From NCBI GenBank assembly GCA_946122785.1, contig CAMGYJ010000004.1:24254188-24318187 (forward strand): a stretch of DNA of 64,000 nt, given 5' to 3'. A model generated the notes under the pieces. The model was not told the DNA's origin and did not search any database. It worked only from the letters and a program-made list of their open reading frames with translations. This stretch comes from Linum tenue. Taxonomy: Eukaryota; Streptophyta; Magnoliopsida; Malpighiales; Linaceae. Of this stretch, positions 23,207 to 34,911 are shown piece after piece (the first letter of the stretch is position 1; each line of letters starts with the position of its first letter). A program made the position numbers and the translations under genes.

Positions 23207-24602
23207 TAACTCGTTCTAACTACAACATCCCAATCGACAGCCAAGTATAACCGCCGACCGGGTGTAGTCTTGGGCAAGCAATCAATAAGAATTTATCGTA
23301 CCACGGGGATCTAGGCTTACCCTACTTCAGGTTTAGGGTTCGTTATCTAGCCAACCTAGGATAGTGATTGATAGAATTAAACTAACTAACCTAGACTAAC
23401 CACTAACCTAGCTATTTACAAGGTGGGGAGCTCTCTTAGGTTGAATCGTCCTAGGTTCGTTCTTTGGATCGATGTTGGGTATCCTCCTAGCTCGATCGAC
23501 TCAACTACACTACCGTTTGGAGATGGACTCCCTAAGGAATGACCCGGAACGGCAAATCGATGGATAGGTAGTTCTCTATTCAACTTAAGGTTTTGTATAA
23601 TGCTAGGAGACCGGTTGAATCAACTCCTTCGGGGACTAACTGGACAATATACGATAGGAGTGACCCGAAGATGCCAAAAGGAGGCTCTAAGGGGATTATC
23701 TCCCTCCTAGGTCAAAAGCTCAATACATGAAAATGGAAACCCAACTCATGCCATTCATGAAAACATCTATCAATAAAGTAAAAACATCAATTAATCATGG
23801 AGTTTGTAACATACATCAACATTAAACCCAAATCTAGACCTAGGGTTCTTAAACCCAAGAGAAGAGGGTGAGTTTCTAGAGAGAGGGGAGATATTACAAA
23901 GAAACCTCTAGATCTTCATCTTCATCTTCTAGGCTTGATTACTTGCTTCCAAGCTTGATCAATGCCTTCAATTAAGCTCCAAGATCACTCTCTCTCACAC
24001 TAGAATTCCCCTTTGGTGTTTTGGGTTGAAACCCTAGAGAAAAAAAGTGTTCCTTCTCCAAAAACTAGCTCTCCCTTCTTCTTCCTTCAGCTGTTGTTTT
24101 TATACTCAGGTCGAGCCCAGTTCACGACCTCTGTTCACGGCCGTAAACACCTTAACCCGTCAATGAACTCAGTGTCGTCTCCAAAACGCACCGCTTCACT
24201 CTCCAGGGTTCATGGTTTGCACTCAAAGGTTACGGTCTTAGAGACCATGAACTGCCTGGTCGTCAGTAACCTCTAGAACCTCGTTGGACGCCTCACTGTT
24301 CACGGTTTGAGGTTCCAGTTCATGGTCTTGGGAGACCGTGAACTCTAATGCTGGACCGTGAAGTGCGGCTGCTTCATGGACGCCTGTGCTTCACTGTTAC
24401 GGGGCAATTGTCAATATCACTTTTTGGCACTTTTCAACCTCCAATCGACTCAAAACTCGTCCTCAACCTTCCCACACGTGCTAGGACCTGAAATATATCA
24501 AAACAAGCACAACCTAGCGTGAAATATGTCGAGGGACGATAAAATGCAAAGCCAAATTATCAAGATATGAGTGGTAAACTTTGTACAATTGGACCCAAAT
24601 CA
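23207..24602 (-). mobile_element. LTR of an Athila-type element (F), minus strand
   Basis: Read on the minus strand it starts tgatttgggtccaattgt directly after a polypurine tract (complement of 24603-24612) and ends acgagtta at 23207, where other copies have cgagtca. It contains the conserved tttcacgctaggttgtgctt block about 90 bases in. A cluster of ttcacggtc/gaccgtgaa motifs occupies about 24105-24420. This is the 3' LTR of a minus-strand element, and only the 3' UTR adjoins it. Confidence 0.8.
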
Positions 24603-25690
24603 TTCCCCCACACTTGAACGTTTGCTTGTCCCCAAGCAAACCACGTACAAAACAAGGTAAGCTTACAACTTCTTTTTCAACAAAATTTTTGGGGCATGTC
24701 ATAGGGCACAAAACGAATGAATCACAATGGTTATTTGACACCGACCTATGGACAAAAACAACGTAATCTTGTCAACCACCACTATCGACATTCAACTATA
24801 TTAAGATTTTTCAAAAGAAGAGTTCTCACATTATTCATTAACCAACACACAACATGATCGATGACTCACCAATCACAGTTACTCATGCATGAAGATCACA
24901 TCGTAGGAATGAACGATCGAGCAACCTAGGTGCTCACCGGGGTATAAGAAATGAACAAAACATGATGAATGAATCACTCACTCGACCAGTGGGGTCAGGA
25001 CCATTTGATGCAAAAGATGTGCATATTCACGCTCGATCCTAACGTCCCTTTACCATGACGGTAACCTCTAAATGTTAGAGTTCACAAGATGGGTGTCGTT
25101 GCTAGCTTGTCTGGAGGTCTTAGACACAGGTTCAAATGACTGGCTAGGTTCTAGGACATGGGGAAAAGGCTTTTTGGGTGGTGGCAAACATAGTATAAGG
25201 TTCCACATTTCCATCCTAAAACCAAAAAAGGTTCTAAGGTTTTGATTAGAACCCTCTCCTATACTCAATGGCCATTCGCATCGGCCAAAAATCACACTTC
25301 CCTCAATTCCAAACTACAACCAATCACCAAACCAAGTCACAAATACCTTCTTTCTACATTTTCCAGTCAATTACAAGCACCAGAGTGTAGAGGTCAACAA
25401 CATGTAAGTGTCTCTATAGCTTGCATTCCAAGAAACACTTCTAAGAGCATGTTCAATATTTATTATATTTTTTGGCGGCCACTCTCTTTTCTTCTCTTCC
25501 CTTTTATTGATTTCTTTTTCTTTTCTTTGAGGGCTATAGAGAGCTATATACACATGCCACATATTTTAACTTAAGAAACAATGCTCGCTTTGAAAAACTA
25601 CCTCCAGCACTCACTTTTTCATTCTTAGCAAAACCATACACAAAGATCATTCCCTTTTTCCCTTCATCAATCAGATTCTAGAGAGGCTCG
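24603..25690 (-). mobile_element. 3' UTR and polypurine tract of element F
   Basis: On the minus strand this matches the 3' UTR of element B (about 43060-44558, leaving out its hAT insertion). Shared blocks include the complement of ggttccacatttcc near 25200, the ttttccccatg/ccaag region near 25150, the tgaccccactggtcgagagtgag block near 24990 and the final gcttggggacaagcaaacg near 24630. It ends in a polypurine tract next to the LTR. There is no coding sequence. At about 25690 it abuts plus-strand RT of element E head on. Confidence 0.7.
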
Positions 25691-25702
25691 CTGTGCATGA
25701 TT

Positions 25703-28020
25703 ATTAATATTTCTTGGATGGGATGTCGGGGTACTTCCAGATCCCGATCTCCCCAGAAGATCAAGCCAAGACAACGTTCACCTGCCCTTTCGGGACATTT
25801 GCTTATAGGTGCACTCCGTTTGGATTGTGCAATGCCCCATCCACCTTCCGGAGATGCATGGTGGCCATCTTCATTAAACTCGGGGGGTGGGGGGGAGATA
25901 TTGGAATATTGGAAGTGTTCATGGACGACTTCTCGGTATTCGGAGATTCATTTTCTCACTTTCTTGCCAACCTAAAGAAGGTCCTCGAGCGTTGTGAAGA
26001 AACCAATTTGACTTTGAGTTGGGAGAAGTAAAATTTCATGGTGAGAGAGGGCATTGTGTTGGGGCACAAGATTTCAAAGAGGGGAATTGAAGTGGATCGA
26101 GCCAATGTTAAAACAATAAGCAAACTTCATCCACCAACAATGGTCAAGGGCATCAGGAGTTTCCTTGGGCATGCGGGATTTTACCGACGCTTCATTGAGC
26201 ACTTCTCTAATATTGCATTACCACTGACAAATCTTTTGGAGAAAGATGCTCCCTCCTTTTTCACCAAGGAATGTCTTGAAGCGTTTAACATCCTCAAGGC
26301 GAAGCTCACGAATGCCCCCCATAATGGTCTCGCCAGATTGGGGCCTCCCTTTTGAGCTTATGTGTGATGCTAGTGACTATGCAGTGGGAGCGGTGTTGGG
26401 ACAAAGGCGGGGTAGGCATTTTCAACCCATTTGCTACGCTTCAAAGACATTGAATGATTCTCGGAGAATTATACAACTACCGAAAAAGAGTTGTTGGCAG
26501 TAATCTTTGCTTTTGACAAGTTCATGTCTTACCTTGTGCTTTCGAAGGTTATTGTCTACACTGACCACTCCACCATTCGCTTCTTGATGAACAAGGTCGA
26601 CGCCAAGCCCCGCCCAATCCGATGGATCCTACTTCTCCAAGAGTTTGATGTGGATATAAAAAACAAAGAAGGAGTCGAAAATCTTGCGGCGGACCACCTC
26701 TCGCGACTTGAAGGACCGAGAGAGAGCACCTCCCAAAGAGAGATAAATTACAATTTCCCCGATGAACGGTTCTTCGTGCTAGCCACTGTTGAGAGTACCT
26801 CCCCTTGGTTCACCGAATTTGCCAATTACTTGGTTGGAAGGCAACAGCCCAAGGGGATGAGTACAAGTGGGAAAAGGAAGTTCTTCTGCGATCTCCGTTA
26901 CTACTTCTGGAGGCCACTGCCATTCGGAGGTGTGTACCGGAGAAGGAAATGATGGCTATCCTAAGCCACTGCCATAAGGGACCAGCTGGAGGCCATCACG
27001 GTGCCAATCAAACTGCAAGGAAGGTGCTTCAATCAAGATTCTATTGGTCTTCCCTATTCTGGGATGCCTACACATTTGTGAGTCGTTGTGATGGCTGCCA
27101 AAGGACAGGTAATGTGTCTAACCGAAATGAGATGCCCCAAACGATTTCCGTTACATGTGAGATTTTTTTATGTTTGGGGCATCAACTTTATGGGTCCTTT
27201 TCCCTCATATTTTGGAAACAAGTACATTCTAGTGGCTGTGGACTACATCTTGAGGTGGGTCGAGGCTCATGCTCTCCCCACCCTTGATGCAAGACGGGTC
27301 TGCGGATTTCTTAAAAAACTGTTTTCACACTTTTTTCAAGATTTGGGACTCCGAGGGCCATCATCAATGATCGAGGAACCCATTTTTAGGGGAAATTCGA
27401 CAAACTCCTCGATCGCTATGGTGTTATCAACCGTGTGTCAATGGACTATCATCCCCGAACAAGTGGACAAGTAGAGTTGTCTAATTGGGAACTGAAAAGG
27501 ATACTGGAAAAGACAGTGGACCAATCCCGCAAGGATTGGTCTGCAAAACTCGATGATGCTCTATGGGCGTCCCGCATGGACTACAAAACCCCAATATGTG
27601 TCTCGCCTTACTAATTAGTGTATGGCAAAGCGTGTCATTTGCTTGTAGAGCTAGAGCATATGGCTTTCTGGGCCACCAAGCTATTGAATATGGACCCTAC
27701 TTTGTGTGGAAATGAAAGAAAGTTGCAGGTGATTGAACTCAAGGAGTGGCGCCTCCAGGCCTATGAGAATGCCAAGATTACAAGGAAAAGACGAAGAGCT
27801 TGCATGATGCTCGACTGAAAGGAGGGAAGGATTTTCAGTCGGGAGAGCAGGTACTCTTGTACAACTCCCGGTTACGATTATTCCCCGGAAAGTTAAGGTC
27901 GAAATGGTCGGGCTCGTATGTGGTAAAGCAAGTGTTCCCATATGGGGTGGTTGAGATCTACCACCCAGAGCAAGGAACTAATGTTACCTTGGAGGAGAGG
28001 TACTGCCCCAAAAGGAGGTA
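25703..28020 (+). pseudogene. Element E pol fragment: RT, RNase H, integrase
   Basis: RT motifs are TPFGLCNAPSTF and the catalytic FMDDFSVFGDSF. A G-rich stretch at about 25880 (GGWGGDIG) adds residues just before FMDD compared with element B. RNase H is seen in LMCDASDYAVGAVLGQR and [11 protein letters not shown]. Integrase begins with a complete zinc finger (HCHKGPAGGHH and CDGCQ), then a damaged DDE core ([12 protein letters not shown]) and a C-terminal LFPGKLRSKWSGSYVVK module. Stops at 26029 and 26353 and frameshifts near 26330, 26500, 26930 and 27300 break it. The last frame runs 10-15 residues beyond the usual end. Confidence 0.85.
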
Positions 28021-28522
28021 GTGTTCCTGCAAGATGTCTAGTCCAAAGTCTCCATCTAGCTTAAGACGTTAAATTAGCGCTTGTTGGGAGGCAACCCAAC
28101 CGAGGTAGCAAGTTTCTCTTCTACTACTATCGTACTGTTATGTGTAATAACCTCGCCTTGAGCGAGTATGTGTTGTGTTTGTGTATGTGCTTTTTGTCTT
28201 CTCCTTGAAGCTCAAATCTCCTACCCCGGAAAAATTCCAACTTTCACTCACCAAGAAATGCTCTAACATCATTCTATCCCTATCTTACGCCATTAAGGGA
28301 AATGTCGAACTTAAGTGTGTGTGTGTGTGGGTGGGTGGGTGGGGGGGTGGGGTAGTTTATTATTATGCTTGTGTGATTGATGCTTGGAACCTTGATGTAT
28401 GCCCAAATTTGGAAATTTTGAGGGCTCCAAGCAATGTTTGCATGATCAAAGTGGCCGGTTTGTAGGAGAATCTCGTGTTTATTGGCATTGACCTTGAATT
28501 GTTGCATGTGATCGAGTGTGTC
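28021..28522 (+). other. Element E 3' UTR, first part, with (GT)n/(GGGT)n tract
   Basis: The non-coding stretch after integrase starts with the conserved hairpin at 28083-28100. It includes the aatgtcgaacttaagtgtg block also found in A and B, where it leads into a G-rich run; here that run has become (GT)n and (GGGT)n at about 28315-28352. It continues at 50573 after element A. There is no room for an env-position ORF between integrase and this UTR, so that ORF has been lost. Confidence 0.65.
28083..28100 (+). other. Conserved hairpin after integrase, element E
   Basis: The sequence gttgggaggcaacccaac folds into a stem of GTTGGG with CCCAAC around a short purine-rich loop. It follows gcgctt, as in all copies here. 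Compare 32786, 39536 and 52352. Confidence 0.7.
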
Positions 28523-29874
28523 TGATAGACCGTTAATTGCACATGTTTTTACCCATATTCTTACACCGTTTGAGATGTTGATTCTCGTGTTTTAGGCCAA
28601 TTTCACGCTAGGTTGTTCTTGTTTGTGATATTTCAGGTCCTAGTACGTGAATGAAGGTTTGGGAACGAGTTCGGGGTCGATTGGACGAAGATCGGACGTG
28701 TGGCGAGAAGCTGAGGATGCCACACGGGCATTCCTAGAACCCACACGGCCGTGTAAGGAACCCATGTGGCCGTGTGGGATTTACCAAGCCTTCACACGGG
28801 CACCCTGGGAATTCCACACGGCCGTGTGTCCCTGGCCGTGTAGGAAGCCTGAGATCCACTTAATCGAAACTCCGCGTTTTGGCACTCACACGGGCAGCTG
28901 GGTAAGCCACACGGCCGTGTGCCCTGGCCGTGTGATCGGGAAAATCTGGGTTTTAACCCAATTTCGAGCCAAAGGAGAGGGAATCGACTTTTTGTAGCAA
29001 AAACAGAGCCCTAGAGAGAGAAAGTGCGAAGAACACATTCTAGAAGCGATCGTGGAGCTGGGTTTCATCAAATCAAGCTTGAAGATCATCATAGGAGTGA
29101 AAATCATCATCCCAGAGCAGATTCTTCCCATTGTTATGAGTATGACTGCTTTGTATTCTGTTTTCCCCTCTCTCTCTATGGAGTAGAACTTTCTCTCACT
29201 TGGGTATGAAGAACCCTAGTTCCATGTGTTAGGGATCTTGATTGTAATGACTTGGGATTGTTATACTGTTTGATTATAATCGAATGATGCATGATTCATT
29301 GAATTAATTGAAGTCTGATCAGCTTTTCTTGATTTCTGCTGCAACCTGAGATAGATAGAATCTGATCAGGTTGTTAGAGCTTCATCATTCGGTAGTAGTA
29401 GATTGGTTATACGAGAGTTAGTCAATCTACTACTTTGTACTGGAATCCAATTCCGGTAGTGGAGTTCTGTGTTCATAGCCTCAGCTTTCTATCCCGGTGA
29501 AGGTTAGTCGCCTACCGGGTAGTTGGACTGAGAGGGCTTGGTCAGCTTAAGAGATGCCAAGCTACTGTCGGATCTTCCGCAGTTTAATCAACAGTAAATC
29601 AACCCAGGGTAATTAAAATTGAGACCTAACTAAGGAGCTAGGGGGACTCATTCCCGAGTGACTCTTCCTTGACTTCAGAAAACCGAACCATTTCTTGCTT
29701 TCTTACTGCTTTTACTTAAATCAACAATCACTTGACTTAGTTGGCTAGATAATAGATATTCACGGAGTAGGCAGTAGATCTAGACCACGGGTTGACATTA
29801 GAATTTGCCTGTTACTGCATTCCCGGAGTGCGATTATACTTGGTCGCAGTTTGGTGTTGTGTTTTGGCGTGTCA
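28523..29874 (+). repeat. 5' LTR of element A
   Basis: It starts TGATAGACCGTTAATTGCAC and ends TTTTGGCGTGTCA. The conserved tttcacgctaggttgt motif is at 28601-28616. An array of cacacgg/ccgtgtg motifs spans about 28720-28945. The segment 29150-29215, with tctctctatggagtag and cacttgggtatgaagaaccc, is conserved in every copy of this family and is likely around the transcription start or R region. It has about 191 bases that the 3' LTR lacks. Confidence 0.92.
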
Positions 29875-29880
29875 AGTTTT

Positions 29881-29898
29881 TGGCGCAGTTGCCGGGGA
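29881..29898 (+). promoter_or_regulatory. Primer binding site, tRNA-Asp (element A)
   Basis: The sequence tggcgcagttgccgggga differs by one base from the complement of the 3' end of plant tRNA-Asp(GUC). It lies six bases after the LTR. Use of tRNA-Asp is common for Athila/Tat-lineage elements. The mismatch (A for C) may weaken priming. Confidence 0.85.
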
Positions 29899-30020
29899 AC
29901 CTCTAGGTTATTGGGGAAACGTGAAAGTTTGTTACTCTAGCCTTTTTCTTTACTGCATTTTTCTCTCTTCCACCTGTGTGCCTTCACGGGTTGCTTTTGC
30001 TGGTTGTGTGCAGGTAGTGC

Positions 30021-31486
30021 ATGACCCGTAGCCAGTCGGGAGAACTACTACCATTAGACCAGGAGCTTGAATGGACCTGTAGGAACTTCAAGCGGGCTCT
30101 AAAGGCGCGACTGGCTGTAGAGGAGGTGCTAGCACAGCTGCAAATCGCCGACGAGGAAGAGATGGCTGACCCACAGGACCATGATGTGGTCATTCCTGAG
30201 GAGAGACCATGGGATACTACTGGAACGCCAGAGCCGCGGACATGAGGTCACCCATCCAGCACCCTCATGTGCCAGCGAACAACTTTGAGGTGAGCACCTC
30301 GGTCATCACGATGTTGCGCGGTTCGGTGGTGTTCCGTGGCAAGGAGGGGGAGTGCCCCCGATCACATCTGAGGCGATTCCACGAGCTGATCAATGGAATC
30401 AAGATAAATGGGGTCCCAGCCGATGCCATCCAGCTGAGGTACTTCCCATTTACTCTGGAGGGATAAACCAAGGAGTGGCTAAACACTCGACCTCCAGGCT
30501 CGATCACTACGTTCGCTAACCTGGCGGACAAGTTCCTCACTCGCTACCATCCCCCGTCCAAGATGGCGGACATGCAGAAGCAAATCACCCACTTTGCTCA
30601 AGATGAAGATGAGACCATCCGGGATGCTTGGGAGAGATACACCGGTCTCTTCCTCAAGTGCCCCAACCATGGTGTTACTGATGCCTTCAAGGTGGGCACC
30701 TTCTACCATGCCCTCTTCTCGGAAGACAAGCAGCTGATTGACTCGGTCTGTGGCGAGAATATGCTCACCAAAACACCGCCACAGCTGAATCAACTTTTTG
30801 AAGAGATGGCAGAGCAGGGCTACGACTGGGGAACTGCTAGGAGATCGAGACGAGCACCAGGGCGGGGTGTTCATGCTATAGCCACCCAGTCATCTGATTT
30901 GGTGTAGGTGGTATCGAAGCTGGTTTCAGTCATAGATCGATATGGGATGATTCTCGGGACCAGACAGCAGCAAGCAATGCACTGCCAGTGGTGCGAGAGC
31001 ACCCATCACACTGTGGAAGATTGCCAGGCGATGAGGGAGTCGACTACACCCCAGGATCAGGTGAACTTCATCAATAATGTTAGGCGCAATGACCCCTATA
31101 GTAACACGTACAACGAGGGGTGGCGCCAGCATCCTAACATCTCCTGGACTGGGGCAAATCCTAGACCAGTAGCCTCCCAAGGACCGCCAGGCTTCCAGAG
31201 ACCGCCATATCAGCCCAGACAGGGGCAATTCCAGCAGCAGCAGTCTCTCTACCAGCCCGTGCAGGGGCATGCTGCTCAACCACAACCGCGACCTTTCCAG
31301 CAGCCAGGTGCAGCCTCTGCAACCCCAGTGCAGAATGATCCGATGGCTGAATTGCGGGATCTGGTGGGTTCTCTTGCCAGTTCTAGTGCTCAGAAATTCA
31401 ACACTATCAAGCAATTTATGGAAATCCAACACTATCGGGTAAATTCCTGGCTCTTGAAGCGGGCCAGAGGAACACACAGGCTGTCT
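30021..31486 (+). pseudogene. gag of element A (capsid and CCHC nucleocapsid), broken
   Basis: The ATG at 30021 opens MTRSQSGELLPLDQELEW, as in B. The capsid-like gag domain covers about 30260-30700 (VVFRGKEGE, FPFTLEG, PPGSITTFANLADKFLTRYH, RDAWERYTGLFLKCPNHG). A nucleocapsid knuckle CQWCESTHHTVEDC fits C-x2-C-x4-H-x4-C near 30983. A proline and glutamine-rich linker follows. Breaks: a frameshift between about 30190 and 30245, a TAA at 30464-30466 where B has CAG, a TAG at 30905-30907 where B has CAG, and a frameshift near 31430. It packages retroelement RNA in intact relatives. This copy cannot make a full protein. Confidence 0.88.
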
Positions 31487-32631
31487 TGCAGGATATCCAA
31501 ACCCAGCTGGGGAGCGTGGCTCAAGCAGTGGCACAGAGGGCTTCAGGCACCTTGCCAGGTCATACCATTCCTAATCCGAAGGACCCGAATGCCCACTGTA
31601 ATGCCATCACAACCAGGAGGGGCAAGATGACTGCTGATCCACCTGTTCGAGGAGAAATGAGAGAGGCCCCTGTTTCAGCATCTCTAGTGGTTGAAGAAGA
31701 AGCAGAGAAGGAGGTTGAGGTGCCTGCGCCTGAGCCACAACCAGTAGTGAAGGAGTATATCCCACAACTCCCCTTCCCTACTCGATTGCACAAAGACAGA
31801 CTCGAGGCAGAGTTTGGGAACTTTATGTCCATGCTTAGGAAGCTAAATGTCCAAGTGCCTTTCCTGGAGGCACTATCTCAAATGCCGAAGTATGCGAAGT
31901 TCCTGAAAGATCTTCTCTCAAAGAAGCAGAAGCTGAGTGAGCTGGCCATTGTGGAGCTCAGCGAGGAGTGCTCGGCTATTCTGCAGAACAAGCTGCCGCA
32001 GAAGCAGAAGGACCCAGGTAGTTTTACTGTCCAGTGCTCTATTGGTAAATTGCATGTAGAGAGGTCCTTGGAGGATCTAGGTGCTAGTATCAATGTCATA
32101 CCATACAAATTGTTCAAGAAACTAGGCCTAGGTGAACCCCGTGCGACTAGGATGAGTCTCCAATTAGCTGACCGATCTATAGTTCATCCTAGGGGCATAG
32201 TGGAAGACCTTCTGGTTAAGGTTGGCAAATTCTTTTATCCTGTAGATTTTGTTGTCTTGGACATCAATGAGGACACAGAAGTGCCCCTTATACTGGGAAG
32301 GCCTTTCCTGGCCACCGCCAAGGCTCTCATAGATGTACATGGTGGGACCTTAGTCTTCAGGGATGGCGAGGAGCGAATAACCTTTTCTATTGTTAATACT
32401 CTCCATGCTTCATCGCCTTTGCATGTTGTTTCTCACCAGGAGCACGAGTCTGTCGTGTATCCTTCTATGCCTCCCATTTTGCAGGACCCCTCTCACATAT
32501 CTTCGCCGCCACTCCCATCCACTCCGTTACCAAAAGATAAGATCAAGGAGGAGTGGCGGCCGAAGCTGCAGGTAGCTAAGCATCTGAGTATTCACTCGCT
32601 TGCATCCTGCCGGATGGCCAGGTCAAGTTGA
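31486..32631 (+). pseudogene. gag C-terminus and aspartic protease of element A
   Basis: This is an open frame of 381 codons. It begins in the gag tail (DIQTQLGSVAQAVAQR) and runs through FPTRLHKDRLEAEFGNFM into the retropepsin-like protease. The catalytic loop is DLGASINVIPYKLF near 32074, followed by RSIVHPRGIVEDL and the second conserved motif ILGRPFLATAKALIDV near 32296. Athila-lineage proteases carry D-L-G-A where other retropepsins have D-S/T-G. The protease itself looks intact. The frame then runs into AVYPSMPP-type linker and a stop at 32629, where RT should have started. The rest of pol is deleted. Confidence 0.85.
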
Positions 32632-32739
32632 CGAGTGCTGGTGGCCACATTCTTCATGTGCACGGCCACCACCTGAAGCTGTACCTCAAGAGCGATGTGG
32701 ATCCGCTCTTGGAGGCACCTGCTCCTTCACCTCACTAAG
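32600..32739 (+). pseudogene. Remnant of the integrase C-terminal tail in element A
   Basis: In the frame giving LPDGQVKLTSAGGH, the segment HGHHLKLYLKSDVDP matches [11 protein letters not shown] at the integrase end of B and D, and then stops at 32737-32739. It directly follows the protease linker, so about 2.6 kb of RT, RNase H and integrase are missing. The join lies within about 32560-32640. Confidence 0.65.
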
Positions 32740-32785
32740 CATCCACTCTACTGGCGTCCAACTAAAAGACGGTAAAGAAGCGCTT

Positions 32786-32803
32786 GTGGGGAGGCAACCC
32801 CAC
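32786..32803 (+). other. Conserved hairpin after integrase, element A
   Basis: The sequence gtggggaggcaaccccac forms a perfect six-pair stem GTGGGG/CCCCAC around a short loop. Compared with element E, one T-A pair is replaced by G-C, keeping the stem. It follows the shared leader ggcgtccaactaaaagac. Confidence 0.75.
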
Positions 32804-32927
32804 CTAGGTTTGCATTTTCTTACCTTTTCCTTTTGATTTTTTTGTGTTTTTGAGCCTTGAGGTGTTGTTCCAGAGTCGAACGTCGTTTTTGAGTGAAAAC
32901 AAGTCGAATTCAGGGTTCTGGCAATCC

Positions 32928-33195
32928 ACACGGCCAGTCCTAACCCTCACACGGCCGTGTGGGATTTGGTTTGAGCCGTGTGAAGCCCTGTAAATCTCAC
33001 ACGGGCAGGGGGGGTCTCCCACACGGCCGTGTGGTTTTGAGCCCTTGGTCGTGTGAAGCCTCGACAATTTCCACACGGCCAGTTGTGTAACTCACACGGC
33101 TGTGCGGCTTTCCTCGGCCCGGCCGTGTCGGCCCACACGGGCACCACTGCACCTCACACGGCCGTGTGAGTGTGCCCGTGTGGCCGAACGTTTGC
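32928..33195 (+). repeat. Array of cacacggccgtgtg palindromes, element A spacer
   Basis: At least eight copies of cacacggc or its palindrome cacacggccgtgtgg occur between the hairpin and the leader, spaced about 20-35 bases apart. The same motif forms the array inside the LTRs of A and B. No conserved reading frame runs through it. Confidence 0.85.
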
Positions 33196-33426
33196 CTATT
33201 TATTTGGCCGACACGACCGCGTGGTCAGAAAACCACCTTCCCCTCGCCGGAATCCTTTCCCTCTCGCCGGAAAACCGCGACCTTTCGCCCTCTTTGGCGA
33301 TTTTCGGCGAGTTTTGGTCGGTTTTTCACCAAACCAACACCATTTGCGACCTTTCGCCCTCTTTGGCGATTTTCGGCCCATCCCTCGATTTTGAGGCGAT
33401 TTGGACCGCTTTTGAGTCGCTGGAGG
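33196..33426 (+). other. Element A leader upstream of the env-position ORF, first part
   Basis: A CG-rich stretch with tcgccggaa and cctttcgccctctttggcg duplicated (about 33279 and 33347). It ends in ggagg, the target of element B. The leader resumes at 45906. Confidence 0.7.
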
Positions 33427-34765
33427 TGATAGACCGTTAATTGCACATGTTTTTACCCCTATTCGTACACCGTTTGAGATGTTGATTCTCGTGTTTTAGG
33501 CCGATTTCACGCTAGGTTGTGCTTGTTTGTGATATTTCCAGGTACTAGTACGTGAATGGAGGCTTGGGAGCGAGTTTGGGGGCGATTGGACGAAGATCGG
33601 AAGCGAGGCGAGGCGCTGAGGAAGCCACACGGGCATTCCTGGATTCCATACGGCCGTGCAAGTCACCCTTATGGCCGTGTGGTTTGTGCCGAGAACTCAC
33701 ACGGGCATGGTGGAAATTCCACACGGCCGTGTGGGAAGCCTGAAGTTCGATTAATTGAGACGCAGCGTTTTGGAAGCCAAACGGGCAACTGGGTAAGCCA
33801 CACGGCCGTGTGGCCTGCCTGTGTGAGTCGGGAAATCTTGGTTTTTACCCAATTCCGAGCCACAAGTGAGGGAATCAATTTTTTGGAGCAAAAACAGAGC
33901 CCTAGAGAGAGAAAGTGCGAAGAACACATCCTAAGAGTGGTTTTGGAGCTGGGTTTCATCAAATCAAGCTTGGAGATCATCATAGGAGTGATAATCATCA
34001 TCCCAGAGCAGATTCTTCCCATTGTTATGAGTATGACTGCTTTGTATCCTGTTTTCCCCTCTCTCTCTATGGAGTAGAACTTTCTCTCACTTGGGTATGA
34101 AGAGCCCTAGTTCCATGTGTTAGGGATTTTGATTGTAATGACTTGGGATTGTTATACTGCTTGATTATAATCGAATGATGCATGATTTATTGAATTGATT
34201 GAAGTCTGATCAGCTTTTCTTGATTTTTGCTGCAACCTGAGATAGATAGAATCTGATTAGGTTGTTAGAGCTACATCATTCGGTAGTAGTGGATTGGTTA
34301 TACGAGAGTTAGCCAATATACTGCTCTGCACTGGAATCCAATTCCAGTAGTGGAGTTCTGTGTTCATAGCCTCAGCTTTCTATCTCGGTGAAGACTAGTC
34401 GTCTGCCGGGTAGTTTGATTGAGAGGGCTTGGTCAGCTTAAGAGATTCCAAGCTACTGTCGGATCTTCTGCAGTTTAATCAACAGTAAATCAACCCAGGG
34501 TAATTAAAATTGAGACCTAACTAAGGAGCTAGGGGGACTCATTCCCGAGTGACTCTTCCTTGACTTTAGAAAACCGAACCATTTCCTGCTTTTTACTGCT
34601 TTTACTTTAAACAACAATCACTCGACATAGTTTGCTAGATAATAGATAATCACGGAGTAGGCAGTAGATCTAGACCCCGGGTTGACATTAGAACTTGCTA
34701 CTTTACTGCATTCCCGTACTGCGATTACACTTGGTCGTAGTTTGGTGTTGTGTTTTAGCGTGTCA
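33427..34765 (+). repeat. 5' LTR of element B
   Basis: It starts TGATAGACCGTTAATTGCAC and ends TTTTAGCGTGTCA. The conserved U3 motif is at 33505-33520 and cacacgg/ccgtgtg motifs at about 33625-33825. Its sequence is close to the 5' LTR of A, so A and B are the same family. Confidence 0.93.
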
Positions 34766-34771
34766 AGTTTT

Positions 34772-34789
34772 TGGCGCCGTCGCCAGGGA
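34772..34789 (+). promoter_or_regulatory. Primer binding site, tRNA-Asp (element B)
   Basis: The sequence tggcgccgtcgccaggga matches the tRNA-Asp 3' complement except for two transitions. The first ten bases, which anneal to the tRNA 3' end including CCA, are perfect except none. Confidence 0.85.
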
Positions 34790-34911
34790 ACCCTCTAGGT
34801 TATTGGGGAAACGTGAAAATTTGTTACTCTAGCTTTTTCTTTACTGCATTGTTCTCTCTCCCACCTGTGTGCCTTCACGGGGTTCTTTAGCTGGTTGTGT
34901 GCAGGTAGTGC

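Larger units (their letters stand above)
25703..28522 (+). mobile_element. Truncated Athila-type element E, left segment (RT to 3' UTR)
   Basis: The element begins inside RT at FLDGMSGYFQ and runs through RNase H and integrase into its 3' UTR. At 28522 it is interrupted by the insertion of element A and resumes at 50573. The target duplication gtgtc (28518-28522 and 50573-50577) proves the continuity. Its LTRs and gag are not present in plus orientation. Confidence 0.8.

Noticed and set aside
30926..31534. 202-codon minus-strand frame opposite gag of element A
   Set aside because: It is a shadow of the gag frame; B and D have no conserved counterpart, and it does not resemble a known protein.
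32928..33195. CRISPR-like appearance of regularly spaced cacacggccgtgtg words
   Set aside because: The spacing is irregular, the words are imperfect palindromes, the spacers are not unique cassettes, and the setting is a plant retrotransposon.
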